Positions 26,706 through 35,860 of a stretch of 64,000 nucleotides of DNA are shown one piece after another. The DNA is taken from assembly GCA_017495165.1 (NCBI GenBank), contig JAFEII010000009.1:62001-126000 (forward strand), written 5' to 3'. The DNA is from Hydromonas sp. Its GTDB lineage: Bacteria > Pseudomonadota > Gammaproteobacteria > Burkholderiales > Burkholderiaceae. The notes below the pieces were generated by a model. It was not told where the DNA came from. It saw nothing but the letters and a program-made list of their open reading frames with translations, and made no database searches. Position numbers and translations under genes: made by a program. The first letter of the stretch is position 1. Every line of letters begins with the position of its first letter.

Positions 26706-28085
26706 ATGATTAACGTTCACACCGCAAAACTACAGCAGCTCGACGCAGCGCATTACATGCACCCATTTACCGACTTTAAAGCGCTGGCCGCGCAAGGCTC
26801 GCGCATCATCACCAACGCCAGCGGCGTGTATGTGACCGACTCTGAAGGCCATCAAATCCTTGATGCGATGAGCGGCTTGTGGTGTGTCAATATGGGTTAT
26901 GGCCAGCAAGCCTTGGTGGATGCGGCCACCAAACAAATGACGGTTTTACCGTTTTACAACAGCTTTTTTAACACCGCCGTTGCACCTGCGATTGAGCTGG
27001 CAGCATTGTTGGCCGACGTCACACCGCCGCAGTTCAACCATGTGTTTTACAGCTCGTCAGGCTCAGAGTCGAACGACACCATTTTGCGCATGGTGCGTCG
27101 TTATTGGGACATTTTGGGGCAAAAACAGCGCAAAACCATCATCAGCCGCCACAACGCGTATCACGGCTCAACCGTAGCAGGCGCATCATTGGGCGGCATG
27201 ATTGGCATGCACGAACACGGCGACTTGCCCATTCCTGGCATTGTGCACATTGGCCAGCCGTATTACCGTGAAAACGGTTTGCCGCTGGGTGTGACCGAGG
27301 CCGAATTTGGCGTGATTGCTGCCAGTTGGTTGGAGGACAAAATTTTAGAACTGGGCGCGGACAAAGTGGCAGCATTCATTGGCGAGCCCGTCCAAGGCGC
27401 AGGTGGCGTGATTATTCCGCCCGCAACGTATTGGCCAGAAATTCAACGCATTTGTGACAAATACGGCATTTTGCTCATTTCAGACGAAGTCATCTGCGGC
27501 TTTGGGCGCTTGGGCACATGGTTTGGTTGCGAAACCATGGGCACAACGCCCGACTTTATGACCTTTGCCAAAGGCGTGACCTCGGGCTACATTCCGCTGG
27601 GCGGCGCCATGGTGTCTGACCGCGTGGCAAAAGTCTTGTTTGAAGGCGGTGATTTTAATCATGGTTATACGTATTCAGGCCACCCCGTTGCATGCGCCGT
27701 GGCAATTGCCAATATTAAATTGATGCAAGAACTCGACATCGTCAACACCGTCAAAAACAGCACCGCGCCGTATCTCAAACAAGCCTTTGAAGCGCTGAAC
27801 GACCATCCGCTGGTGGTGGACGCGCAAACGCTGGGCATGGTTGGCGGCTTGGTGCTGATTAAAAACAAAGCAACGGGCGAGTTGTTTGACGACAGTGTTG
27901 GCGTGGGCATGATTTGCCGTGGCCATTGTTTTGGCAACGGTTTGATTATGCGCGCCGTGGGCAACCGCATGATTATTGCGCCGCCGCTCACCATCAGCCA
28001 TGCTGAGATTGATGAACTCGTGCGTTTGGCGCGGCTGGCACTGGATGCGACGTATGCCGATTTACAAACCGCTGGCGTAATTTAA
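26706..28085 (+). CDS. putrescine/polyamine:pyruvate aminotransferase (SpuC type)
   Basis: Class III PLP-dependent aminotransferase, 459 aa. It shows HPFTDFKAL at the N-terminus, SGSESNDTILRM (PLP phosphate), the Asp of ISDEVICGFGR and the Schiff-base Lys in TFAKGVTSGY (~residue 290). Highest resemblance is to SpuC/putrescine- or omega-amino acid-pyruvate transaminases; context supports putrescine as substrate. This gives a direct transamination route next to the glutamylated PuuA route. The ATG at 26706 follows TGGAGT; 20 further in-frame codons upstream overlap no conserved part. Confidence 0.88.
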   Translation: MINVHTAKLQQLDAAHYMHPFTDFKALAAQGSRIITNASGVYVTDSEGHQILDAMSGLWCVNMGYGQQALVDAATKQMTVLPFYNSFFNTAVAPAIELAALLADVTPPQFNHVFYSSSGSESNDTILRMVRRYWDILGQKQRKTIISRHNAYHGSTVAGASLGGMIGMHEHGDLPIPGIVHIGQPYYRENGLPLGVTEAEFGVIAASWLEDKILELGADKVAAFIGEPVQGAGGVIIPPATYWPEIQRICDKYGILLISDEVICGFGRLGTWFGCETMGTTPDFMTFAKGVTSGYIPLGGAMVSDRVAKVLFEGGDFNHGYTYSGHPVACAVAIANIKLMQELDIVNTVKNSTAPYLKQAFEALNDHPLVVDAQTLGMVGGLVLIKNKATGELFDDSVGVGMICRGHCFGNGLIMRAVGNRMIIAPPLTISHAEIDELVRLARLALDATYADLQTAGVI

Positions 28086-28325
28086 GCACTCAGGGGCTGG
28101 AAGATTGACAAATATGGTTGAAATACGTGAATTTTGCGCCACTTGACGTGCATTTTGTAACGGTTTGGGGCAAAATTCTACTTTGAATGGTTCGGCCTGA
28201 TTGCGCTGAACGTGGTACTTTTAACCAAAATAAAATCGATTCAATCGTTGAGTTGTGCAACGGCTTTTGCTGATTTTATTTTTCTATTTTGTGGCACTTT
28301 TTTAATTTACCCAAGGAGTTTTATC

Positions 28326-29483
28326 ATGAATGCAAAAATCTTACGTGCTTGTGGTTTGAGTTTGGTTGCCGTTTTGGTCATGTCCGCTTGCGGCAACAAA
28401 TCGGCTCAAAAACCTGTTGAAGCTGCGCCTACTCCAGCCGTGGCAGGTGCGCCAGCCCAATTGACTGGACAAGTAAGCGTGTACAACTGGGCTGAATATA
28501 TCCCTGAAACCTTTGTGGCCGACTTTAAAAAAGAAACGGGACTCAAAGTCAACTACGACACATTTGACACCGATGAAACGCTCAATGCAAAAATCATCAC
28601 AGGCAACACAGGTTACGACATCGTTGTGCCAGGTGCTGCGTGGGCAGAGGGGCAAATCAAACAAGGCAAATATCTAAAACTAGATAAAAGCAAAATCCCA
28701 AATTTAAAAAACCTTGATCCAGAACTGATGGCGCAAATTGCCAAAGCAGACCCAAACAATGACTACCTGATTCCATGGGCTTGGGGCTTTACAGGCGTTG
28801 GGATTAATGAAGAAAAGGTCAAAAAAGCCTTGGGCGATATGCCGCTGCCAGAGAACCCGTTTGACTTGGTGTTCAACCCTGTTTATACAAACAAACTCAA
28901 ATCGTGCGGCATTTTCATGCTTGATTCGGCCTCTGAGGTGTTGCCCGCAGCATTGCAATACATGGGCAAAGAATCCAACAGCACCAACGTGGCAGACTAC
29001 ACAGAAGCCTTGGAAAAGGTTCTTAAACCGGTGCGCGCGGATGTGCGTAAGTTTGGCGACTCTGGTGTGGTAAATGATTTGTCTAACGGCAGTTTGTGTG
29101 TGGCTTTGGCTTGGTCGGGCGACATCAATATGGCCTCCAAACGTGCCAAAAATCCAAATATTCGGGTTTTGATGGGCAAAGGCGGGATTGTATTTTTTGA
29201 CACCATGGCCATTCCAGCCGACTCTAAAAATGTGGACAATGCATACGCATGGATTAACTACTACTTAGATGCAAAAGTAGGCGCAACCATGACCAACGGC
29301 TTAAATTACGCCACGGCCAATAAAGCGTCGCTTGAGTTCGTAAGCCCTGAAGCAAAAGCAAACAAAACCATTTTTGTTGAAGCTGATGCCTTAAAAAACA
29401 TGGCAATGCGCCGCTTGCCTGAGTCACAAGACGCACGCAAAGCCGTTGTGACTGTATTTAGCCAATTCAAAAGCACCAAATAA
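28326..29483 (+). CDS. potF: putrescine ABC transporter, substrate-binding lipoprotein
   Basis: Periplasmic polyamine receptor, 385 aa. The N-terminus is a lipoprotein signal with lipobox VMSAC (Cys ~21), so it is predicted to be lipid-anchored, unlike soluble E. coli PotF. After a Pro/Ala linker the mature fold shows VYNWAEYIPE, FDTDETLNAK, the WAWG segment and SGDINMASKRAKNP, all typical of PotF/SpuD. ATG at 28326 after CAAGGAG. First of four transporter genes; a terminator-like hairpin lies between it and potG. Confidence 0.92.
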   Translation: MNAKILRACGLSLVAVLVMSACGNKSAQKPVEAAPTPAVAGAPAQLTGQVSVYNWAEYIPETFVADFKKETGLKVNYDTFDTDETLNAKIITGNTGYDIVVPGAAWAEGQIKQGKYLKLDKSKIPNLKNLDPELMAQIAKADPNNDYLIPWAWGFTGVGINEEKVKKALGDMPLPENPFDLVFNPVYTNKLKSCGIFMLDSASEVLPAALQYMGKESNSTNVADYTEALEKVLKPVRADVRKFGDSGVVNDLSNGSLCVALAWSGDINMASKRAKNPNIRVLMGKGGIVFFDTMAIPADSKNVDNAYAWINYYLDAKVGATMTNGLNYATANKASLEFVSPEAKANKTIFVEADALKNMAMRRLPESQDARKAVVTVFSQFKSTK

Positions 29484-29496
29484 TCGCACCACCAAC

Positions 29497-29526
29497 GCCT
29501 CGCAGCCTCATGCTGCGGGGCTTTTT
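29497..29526 (+). terminator. intra-operon terminator-like hairpin, potF-potG
   Basis: Stem cctcgcagc / gctgcgggg (one G-U pair), 5-base loop, then CTTTTTA. It lies 14 bp after potF and 78 bp before potG. Confidence 0.75.
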
Positions 29527-29603
29527 ATGGCCGATTCAATTCCCCCATCGATACCCCACTGATTACCCGCACCATTTACCTGCATGATTAAAGGAGACTT
29601 TTT

Positions 29604-30716
29604 ATGAACGAGCGCATCATCCGAGACCCTGCTTATTTAAGCATCGACACATTAGTCAAAAAATTCGGCGATGTGACTGCCGTCAATAAAATTTCCATCG
29701 ACATTGGGCAAGGCGAAATTTTTGCGCTGCTCGGCAGCTCAGGCTGCGGTAAATCAACCTTGCTGCGCATGTTGGCTGGCTTTGAGTCGCCCACATCCGG
29801 CAAAATTTTACTGGGCGGCCAAGACATCACCACAATCGCGCCGTATGAGCGCCCAATCAACATGATGTTTCAGTCGTATGCGTTGTTTCCGCACCTCACG
29901 GTTTGGGACAATATCGCGTTTGGCCTGCGCCGTGACGGTCTGGCAAAAGACGTGGTCGCCCAAAAAGTAGAGGCCATGCTCAAGCTCACACAGCTCACCC
30001 AATACGCCAAACGCAAGCCGCACCAATTATCAGGCGGCCAACAACAACGCGTTGCGTTGGCGAGAAGTTTGGCCAAAGAACCCAAATTGTTATTGCTTGA
30101 TGAACCGTTGGGCGCATTGGACAAAAAATTACGTGAAGCCACGCAGTTTGAATTGGTCAACATTATTGAAAAAGTTGGCGTGACCTGCGTCATGGTCACG
30201 CACGACCAAGAAGAAGCCATGACCATGGCAAACCGGATTGGCATTATGTCCAACGGCGAATTGTTGCAAGTTGGCTCGCCATCTGAAGTATACGAAACAC
30301 CGCGCACCGAGTTTGTGGCCGATTTCATCGGCAATGTGAATTTATTTGAAGGCGAAATTGTGCTGGAAGACGACGTGCAGGCCGAAGTCCAAACCGCAGA
30401 CGCCTTACACGTGATTGACCATGCAATTACAGGTCAAGTGGGTTCAAAAATCACCATCGGCATTCGCCCAGAGAAAATCGACATCAGCAGCACCGCGCCA
30501 AACCAGCGCGGCAACCAAGCCAAAGGTGAGGTGATTGAAGTCTCTTATTACGGCTCTGACACCATGTTTTATGTCAAATTGGCAGGCACAGGCAAAGTGG
30601 TGCGCGTCCAAAATGCCAACACCAGCCGCCGCTTGGACGAGTCCGAAAAATTCACATGGGGCGACCAAGTGTATGTGTCTTGGACCTCGGAATCCATTGT
30701 TCCGTTATATCTATAA
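29604..30716 (+). CDS. potG: putrescine ABC transporter, ATP-binding protein
   Basis: ATPase of the PotFGHI importer, 370 aa. Walker A GSSGCGKST (~residue 47), Q-loop MFQSYALFPH, signature LSGGQQQR, Walker B LLLLDEPLGALD, H-loop VTHDQEEA. The C-terminal TOBE domain (~280-370, IGIRPEKIDIS) is present. ATG after AAAGGAGAC. It is 12 bp before potH. Confidence 0.93.
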   Translation: MNERIIRDPAYLSIDTLVKKFGDVTAVNKISIDIGQGEIFALLGSSGCGKSTLLRMLAGFESPTSGKILLGGQDITTIAPYERPINMMFQSYALFPHLTVWDNIAFGLRRDGLAKDVVAQKVEAMLKLTQLTQYAKRKPHQLSGGQQQRVALARSLAKEPKLLLLDEPLGALDKKLREATQFELVNIIEKVGVTCVMVTHDQEEAMTMANRIGIMSNGELLQVGSPSEVYETPRTEFVADFIGNVNLFEGEIVLEDDVQAEVQTADALHVIDHAITGQVGSKITIGIRPEKIDISSTAPNQRGNQAKGEVIEVSYYGSDTMFYVKLAGTGKVVRVQNANTSRRLDESEKFTWGDQVYVSWTSESIVPLYL

Positions 30717-30728
30717 GCGAGGTGTTTG

Positions 30729-31649
30729 ATGAAATACAACCGTAAAAGTCCAACCACACCGCGCAGCCCTTGGGGCAAGTGGTCTGTGATTGGCACGCCG
30801 TATTTGTGGCTGATTGTCATGCTGCTCGTGCCGTTTATTTACTTGTTCATGATCAGCTTGGCCGAAATGGTGCAAGGCGGTGGTTTTATGGACGTGTACC
30901 GCGACGGCGGCTGGTTTTTTAAAGACAATTACAGCCCCGTATTCAAAGACATTATGGACGGCGGTATGTATCGCGCCGCGTATCTGTCCTCGCTGTATTA
31001 CGCGAGTTTGACCGCAATTGGTTGCTTAATTATTGGCTATCCGTTTGCGTATTTTATGGCGCGGGCGCGCAAAGAATTGCAACCGACCTTGCTGCTGTTT
31101 GTCATGTTGCCGTTTTGGATTTCAATGCTGATTCGCGTGTACGCAATCAAAATTTTGTTTGATGATTCGGGCTTTTTGGCCTCGACTTTATCGGGCGCGT
31201 TGATGGGGCTGGGTTTGATTGATGAGCCGCTGCATTTATTGGGCACGTCTTTCTCCATGATGTTTGGCATGATTTATGTGTATTTGCCATTTATGGTGCT
31301 GCCATTGTATTCGGCGCTGTCCAAAATGGATCCGCGTTATTGGGAAGCGGCGGCGGATTTGGGTTCAACCCCAATCAAAACCTTCTTCTTAATCACCGTG
31401 CCTTTGTCAAAATCAGGGATTGTGGCGGGCTTGATGTTGGTATTTATTCCATGCATTGGTGAATACGTGATTCCGCAATTGCTCGGTGGCGCCGACACCT
31501 TGATGATTGGGCGCGTGCTGGCCGATGAATACTTCCAAAACGCCGATTGGCCGCGTGCTTCGGCTTTGGCAATCACGCTGATTTTGCTGGTGCTTGTGCC
31601 AATGGCCATTTTAAACAAATACCAAGAAAAAACAGGAGAGTCTAAATGA
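30729..31649 (+). CDS. potH: putrescine ABC transporter, permease
   Basis: Inner-membrane permease of 306 aa with six predicted helices and the EAA loop (EAAADLGSTPIKTF, ~residue 207). PotH-like N-terminus ending in WLIVMLLVPFIYLF. The ATG at 30729 follows GCGAGGTG; a TTG one codon earlier is less likely. It overlaps potI by 4 bp (ATGA), showing translational coupling. Confidence 0.92.
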   Translation: MKYNRKSPTTPRSPWGKWSVIGTPYLWLIVMLLVPFIYLFMISLAEMVQGGGFMDVYRDGGWFFKDNYSPVFKDIMDGGMYRAAYLSSLYYASLTAIGCLIIGYPFAYFMARARKELQPTLLLFVMLPFWISMLIRVYAIKILFDDSGFLASTLSGALMGLGLIDEPLHLLGTSFSMMFGMIYVYLPFMVLPLYSALSKMDPRYWEAAADLGSTPIKTFFLITVPLSKSGIVAGLMLVFIPCIGEYVIPQLLGGADTLMIGRVLADEYFQNADWPRASALAITLILLVLVPMAILNKYQEKTGESK

Positions 31650-32470
31650 AAGCGACGCATCGTTGGTTCTCCTTGGGTTGGATGGGCGCGGTTTATGCCT
31701 TTTTGTATTTGCCCATTTTTGTCTTGATACTGTTTTCTTTCAACAGCGGTCGCTCATCTGTTTGGCAAGGGTTTTCTACCGAAGGCTATGAGGCGCTGAT
31801 GAGCGATTCACAAATGCTTGATGGTTTGTGGGTGTCGCTCAGAATTGCGCTGATTTCGGCCACGTTGTCGGCCATTTTGGGCACATTGATTGCATTTGTT
31901 TTAACCCGCTACAAGCGCTTTAAAGGCAAAGCGTTGTTTGGCTCGATGGCCAGCACGCCGCTGGTCATGCCTGAAGTCGTGTTGGGCTTGTCTTTATTGG
32001 TGGTGTTTAAGGCTTTAATCGGCATCCAAGGTGGATTTTTAACCATTATTTTAGGTCACACGTTGTTGGGTGCAGCTTATGCGGCCGTCGTTGTGCAAGC
32101 GCGCATGACCGAAGTGCCAAAGGCGTATGAGGAAGCAGCGCTGGACTTGGGCGCCAAACCGTTGACAACGTTTTTCTTGGTGACTTTGCCATTAATTGCA
32201 CAGTCAATTTTGTCGGGCTGGTTGTTGGTGTTCACGATTTCATTTGATGATGTGGTGATTTCGCAGTTTTTGAACGGGCCTGGTGTGAAGCCGTTGCCAA
32301 CCGTGATTTTTGAAAGCGCACGTTATGGCGCCAAACCTGTGGTAAATGCGGTGGGCGCGGTGATTGTGTTGTTTGTATCCACCTTGTTGATTGCGGGCAG
32401 CATTTACATCCAAAAACGTGAAAAACGAATTGCAAAAGAAATTGCGGCGGCGTACCGCGACGCGGCTTAA
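31646..32470 (+). CDS. potI: putrescine ABC transporter, permease
   Basis: Second permease, 274 aa, six helices, EAA motif EAALDLGAKPLTTF (~residue 164). Start overlaps the potH stop by 4 bp, and a GGAGAG lies just upstream inside potH. Last gene of the transporter set; a hairpin terminator lies about 85 bp downstream. Confidence 0.92.
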   Translation: MKATHRWFSLGWMGAVYAFLYLPIFVLILFSFNSGRSSVWQGFSTEGYEALMSDSQMLDGLWVSLRIALISATLSAILGTLIAFVLTRYKRFKGKALFGSMASTPLVMPEVVLGLSLLVVFKALIGIQGGFLTIILGHTLLGAAYAAVVVQARMTEVPKAYEEAALDLGAKPLTTFFLVTLPLIAQSILSGWLLVFTISFDDVVISQFLNGPGVKPLPTVIFESARYGAKPVVNAVGAVIVLFVSTLLIAGSIYIQKREKRIAKEIAAAYRDAA

Positions 32471-32552
32471 GGCTTTGTACACTGTAAGCTGTAAATTGTA
32501 AATTTTACACATCTATTCTTAATCTCTCATATTGACCATTTAAACGCGGCAT

Positions 32553-32578
32553 AAAAACACCCTTAACCGGGTGTTTTT
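32553..32578 (+). terminator. terminator after potFGHI
   Basis: Stem aaaacaccc / gggtgtttt with a 6-8 base loop and T tract, in the 387-bp gap between potI and puuC. Confidence 0.82.
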
Positions 32579-32617
32579 GTGCGTTCAGTCAATGACGTGC
32601 GTATTCAAGAAAACAGG

Positions 32618-32643
32618 GTCATTGCGGGCTTGACCCGCAATCT
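32618..32643. repeat. small REP-like palindrome
   Basis: Arms attgcggg / cccgcaat around a 5-base loop, preceded by gtc. It has the form of the short extragenic palindromes common in Proteobacteria. The rest of the potI-puuC gap shows nothing further apart from a presumed promoter for puuC. Confidence 0.55.
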
Positions 32644-32857
32644 TTTCAAAATTGCACCATGCAATTTTTGACGCAGAATTTTTTACAGGCTCTGCGTTTA
32701 TTGAATCCGCAAAGTGGCGTTGTTTTTGTACGGTTTTTAAATCAAAGTCAGAGCCACTTTGATTTATGCCACGCGGCCAATTGGTCGTTTTACTCGCTTA
32801 TACGCGCAATGGCTTTTATAATTGGCGCATCTTCATTGAACTATAAAAGGATTTTGT

Positions 32858-34351
32858 ATGACTTTAGCAATCAACTGGCAAGCGCTTGCCGCCACAATCG
32901 CCTTGGATGGCCGCGCATTTGTAAACGGCCAACGCGTGCCCGCAATTGACGGCGCAGTTTTCGATTGCATCAGCCCGCTCAATGGCAAAAAAATTGCCGA
33001 TGTGGCGCGTTGCACCAAAGCGGACGTAGACGCAGCGGTTCTGAATGCCCGCGCGGCTTTTGAGGATGGACGTTGGGCGCATTTGTCACCCAAAAAGCGC
33101 AAAGAAATTATGATTCGCTTTGCCGATTTGATTCAAGCCAACGCCAATGAATTGGCGGTGATGGAAACCCTCGATATGGGCAAGCCCGTTGCCAACGCAT
33201 TGGCGGTGGATGTCAATGCCGCACAAAATACCATCCGCTGGTACGGCGAGGCGATTGATAAAGTGTATGACGAAGTTGCGCCGACGTCGCGTGACTCGCT
33301 CGCGTTCATCACGCGTGAGCCTGTGGGGGTGGTGGCGGCGGTTGTGCCTTGGAATTACCCGCTGCTCATGACCTCTTGGAAAATTGCGCCTGCATTGGCG
33401 ATGGGCAATTCGGTGATTTTAAAACCATCAGAAAAATCGCCTTTAACCGCGCTGCGTTTGGCTGAACTTGCGTTAGAAGCAGGGATTCCTGCGGGCGTGT
33501 TTAATGTGTTGCCTGGATACGGCCACGAGGCGGGCGCGGCGTTGGCCGAGCACATGGACGTCGATTGCATCGCATTTACGGGCTCAACTGCTGTCGGCAA
33601 ACGCATCATGCAGGCCGCAGCGTCATCAAACCTCAAACGCGCTTGGATGGAGTTGGGCGGCAAATCGGCCAATATCGTATTTGCCGATGCACCAAACCTT
33701 GATGAAGCCGCAGCCGCAGCCGCAGGCAATGTGTTTTACAACCAAGGTGAGAGCTGCAATGCGCCCAGCCGCTTGTACGTAGAAGCCTCGATTGCGGATG
33801 AATTTATGGCAAAAGTGGCGGCGCACGTGGCCGCATTTAAACCAGCCAATCCGTTGGATGCCGCCACCAGTATGGGCGCGATTGTGGATGATGTTCAAAT
33901 GAAGAGCGTGTTGAAATACATTCAATCAGGGGTTGACCAAGGCGCCACGCTGATTGCGGGTGGCTCGCAAGTGTTGGCTGAGACAGGTGGTTTCTTTATC
34001 GAACCCACAATTTTTATGGCACAGCAACACATGACGATTGTACAAGAAGAAATCTTTGGCCCCGTATTGGCCGCCATCCCGTTTGATACCGAAGCCCAAG
34101 CGATTGCGTTGGCGAATGACTCGATTTATGGCCTGCAAGCGGCGGTTTGGACGAGCAATGTGTCCAAAGCACACCGCGTGGCGCGTGCCTTGCGCGCAGG
34201 CACGGTGCATGTCAATCAATACAACGATGACGACATCACCGTGCCGTTTGGCGGTTACAAGCAGTCAGGCAACGGGCGCGACAAGTCATTGCACGCGCTG
34301 GATAAATACTGCGAGCTGAAAACCACGTGGTTGAAAATCGACCCAGCCTAA
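32858..34351 (+). CDS. puuC: aldehyde dehydrogenase (gamma-Glu-aminobutyraldehyde type)
   Basis: NAD(P)-dependent aldehyde dehydrogenase, 497 aa. Conserved VVPWNYPLLM, FTGSTAVGK, the general-base Glu in MELGGKSANI (~residue 267) and the nucleophile Cys in NQGESCNAPSR (~301). PuuC oxidises gamma-glutamyl-gamma-aminobutyraldehyde to gamma-Glu-GABA, the substrate of PuuD; it can also take aminobutyraldehyde from the aminotransferase route. The specific call rests on context. ATG after AAAAGGAT; puuB follows by 45 bp. Confidence 0.9.
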   Translation: MTLAINWQALAATIALDGRAFVNGQRVPAIDGAVFDCISPLNGKKIADVARCTKADVDAAVLNARAAFEDGRWAHLSPKKRKEIMIRFADLIQANANELAVMETLDMGKPVANALAVDVNAAQNTIRWYGEAIDKVYDEVAPTSRDSLAFITREPVGVVAAVVPWNYPLLMTSWKIAPALAMGNSVILKPSEKSPLTALRLAELALEAGIPAGVFNVLPGYGHEAGAALAEHMDVDCIAFTGSTAVGKRIMQAAASSNLKRAWMELGGKSANIVFADAPNLDEAAAAAAGNVFYNQGESCNAPSRLYVEASIADEFMAKVAAHVAAFKPANPLDAATSMGAIVDDVQMKSVLKYIQSGVDQGATLIAGGSQVLAETGGFFIEPTIFMAQQHMTIVQEEIFGPVLAAIPFDTEAQAIALANDSIYGLQAAVWTSNVSKAHRVARALRAGTVHVNQYNDDDITVPFGGYKQSGNGRDKSLHALDKYCELKTTWLKIDPA

Positions 34352-34396
34352 TCAGCTCAATCAACTCAATTTTAAATAATCAGTCAAAGGAATTTT

Positions 34397-35683
34397 ATGA
34401 CCACGCAACACGCACCCACTTATTACGCCGCCACAGCGAATGCCAGCCCCGCGCGCCCCGCGTTACAAGGTGATATTGATATTGATGTCTGCGTGATTGG
34501 CGCAGGCTACACAGGCCTGTCCACCGCATTGCACTTGGCCGAACAAGGCTTTAAAGTCGTGATTTTAGAGGCCGCCAAAATCGGCTTTGGCGCAACAGGG
34601 CGCAACGGCGGCCAAATCGTCAACAGTTACAGCCGCGACATTGACACCATCGAAAAACAAGTCGGCATCGACGGCGCAAAGGTCTTTGGCCAAATGGCGT
34701 TTGAAGGCAATCGCATCATTCGCGAGCGCATCGCCAAGTACAACATTGAGTGCGACCTCAAAAACGGCGGCGTGTACGCAGCATTCACGGCCAAGCAAAT
34801 GGGGCATTTAACCCACCAACAAAAATTATGGGCGCGTCACGGCCACAACCAAGTTGAAATGCTTGATAAGCAACAACTGCGCGACATTGTTGGCACGGAT
34901 ATTTACGTGGGCGGCTCGATTGACCATTCGGGTGGGCATTTTCATTCCCTGAATTTGGCGTTGGGTGAAGCGGCTGCATTTGAAAGCTTGGGTGGCGTGA
35001 TTTATGAGCAATCGGCCGTGATTAAAATCACGCGCGGTGCGCAGCCGCAAGTCCACACAGCGCAAGGCTCGGTCAAATGTCGGACTGTGGTTGTGGCTGG
35101 CAATGCCTACCTGAATGGTTTGGTGCCAGAATTGGCCGCTAAAAGCATGCCGTGCGGCAGCCAAGTGGTCACCACCGCGCCATTGAGCGATGAAATGGCG
35201 CACAGTATTTTGCCAAAAGGCTATTGCGTTGAGGACTGCAACTATCTGCTTGATTACTACCGCTTAACGGGCGACAACCGCTTGCTGTTTGGCGGCGGCG
35301 TGATTTACGGCGCGCGTGATCCTGCCAATGTTGAAGCCTTGGTGCGCCCAAATTTAGAGCGCACATTCCCGCAGCTCAAAGGCGTCAAAATCGATTTTGC
35401 ATGGACGGGTAATTTCTTACTCACGCTGTCGCGCCTGCCGCAAGTGGGGATTTTGGGCGAGCATGACAATATTTTTTACTCGCAAGGCTGTTCAGGTCAC
35501 GGCATTACGTACACCCATTTGGCGGGCAAAGTTCTCTCAGAAGCGATTATGGGACAACGCGAGCGTTTCAACGCCTTTGCGCAATTGCCGCATTACCCGT
35601 TCCCTGGTGGGCGTTTGATGCGCGTGCCATTTACCGCCATTGGCGCGGCTTATTATAATTTGCGTGATAAGTTTGGGATTTAA
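34397..35683 (+). CDS. puuB: gamma-glutamylputrescine oxidase (FAD-dependent)
   Basis: D-amino-acid-oxidase-fold flavoenzyme of 428 aa. FAD-binding VIGAGYTGLSTALHLAE (~residue 33), the GATGRNGGQI segment (~68) that contacts the flavin in PuuB/GlyOx-like proteins, and the C-terminal GCSGHGITYT. It oxidises gamma-glutamylputrescine to the aldehyde used by PuuC, giving H2O2. ATG after AAAGGAAT. Last gene of the polyamine cluster, followed by a terminator. Confidence 0.9.
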   Translation: MTTQHAPTYYAATANASPARPALQGDIDIDVCVIGAGYTGLSTALHLAEQGFKVVILEAAKIGFGATGRNGGQIVNSYSRDIDTIEKQVGIDGAKVFGQMAFEGNRIIRERIAKYNIECDLKNGGVYAAFTAKQMGHLTHQQKLWARHGHNQVEMLDKQQLRDIVGTDIYVGGSIDHSGGHFHSLNLALGEAAAFESLGGVIYEQSAVIKITRGAQPQVHTAQGSVKCRTVVVAGNAYLNGLVPELAAKSMPCGSQVVTTAPLSDEMAHSILPKGYCVEDCNYLLDYYRLTGDNRLLFGGGVIYGARDPANVEALVRPNLERTFPQLKGVKIDFAWTGNFLLTLSRLPQVGILGEHDNIFYSQGCSGHGITYTHLAGKVLSEAIMGQRERFNAFAQLPHYPFPGGRLMRVPFTAIGAAYYNLRDKFGI

Positions 35684-35745
35684 ATGATGGGCTTTAAACG
35701 ATAAGTTTTAAATAATGGGTGTTTAAGCCTATTTGCGAGGTTGAA

Positions 35746-35782
35746 AAAAACCGCCTGCGTATTGTGTGCAGGCGGATTTTTT
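35746..35782 (+). terminator. terminator after puuB
   Basis: Stem ccgcctgc / gcaggcgg with a 9-base loop, then ATTTTTTG. Confidence 0.85.
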
Positions 35783-35820
35783 GCGGTGCGTATTTTCAAT
35801 GTCAAGACATAAAAACGGCA

Positions 35821-35860
35821 AAACATCAAAACATCAAAACATCAAAACATCAAAACATCA
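35821..35860. repeat. 8-bp tandem repeat, five copies, over the stop codon of the dioxygenase gene
   Basis: Five exact copies of aaacatca. The last copy supplies the TGA stop codon (35860-35858) of the minus-strand persulfide dioxygenase-rhodanese gene. Confidence 0.9.

Noticed and set aside
28086-28325. Sigma54 promoter before potF or the aminotransferase gene
   Set aside because: GG and GC elements are not at the required 10-bp distance in any candidate.
35821-35860. CRISPR-like array of short repeats
   Set aside because: Units are 8 bp with no spacers; a simple tandem repeat. No cas genes in the window.
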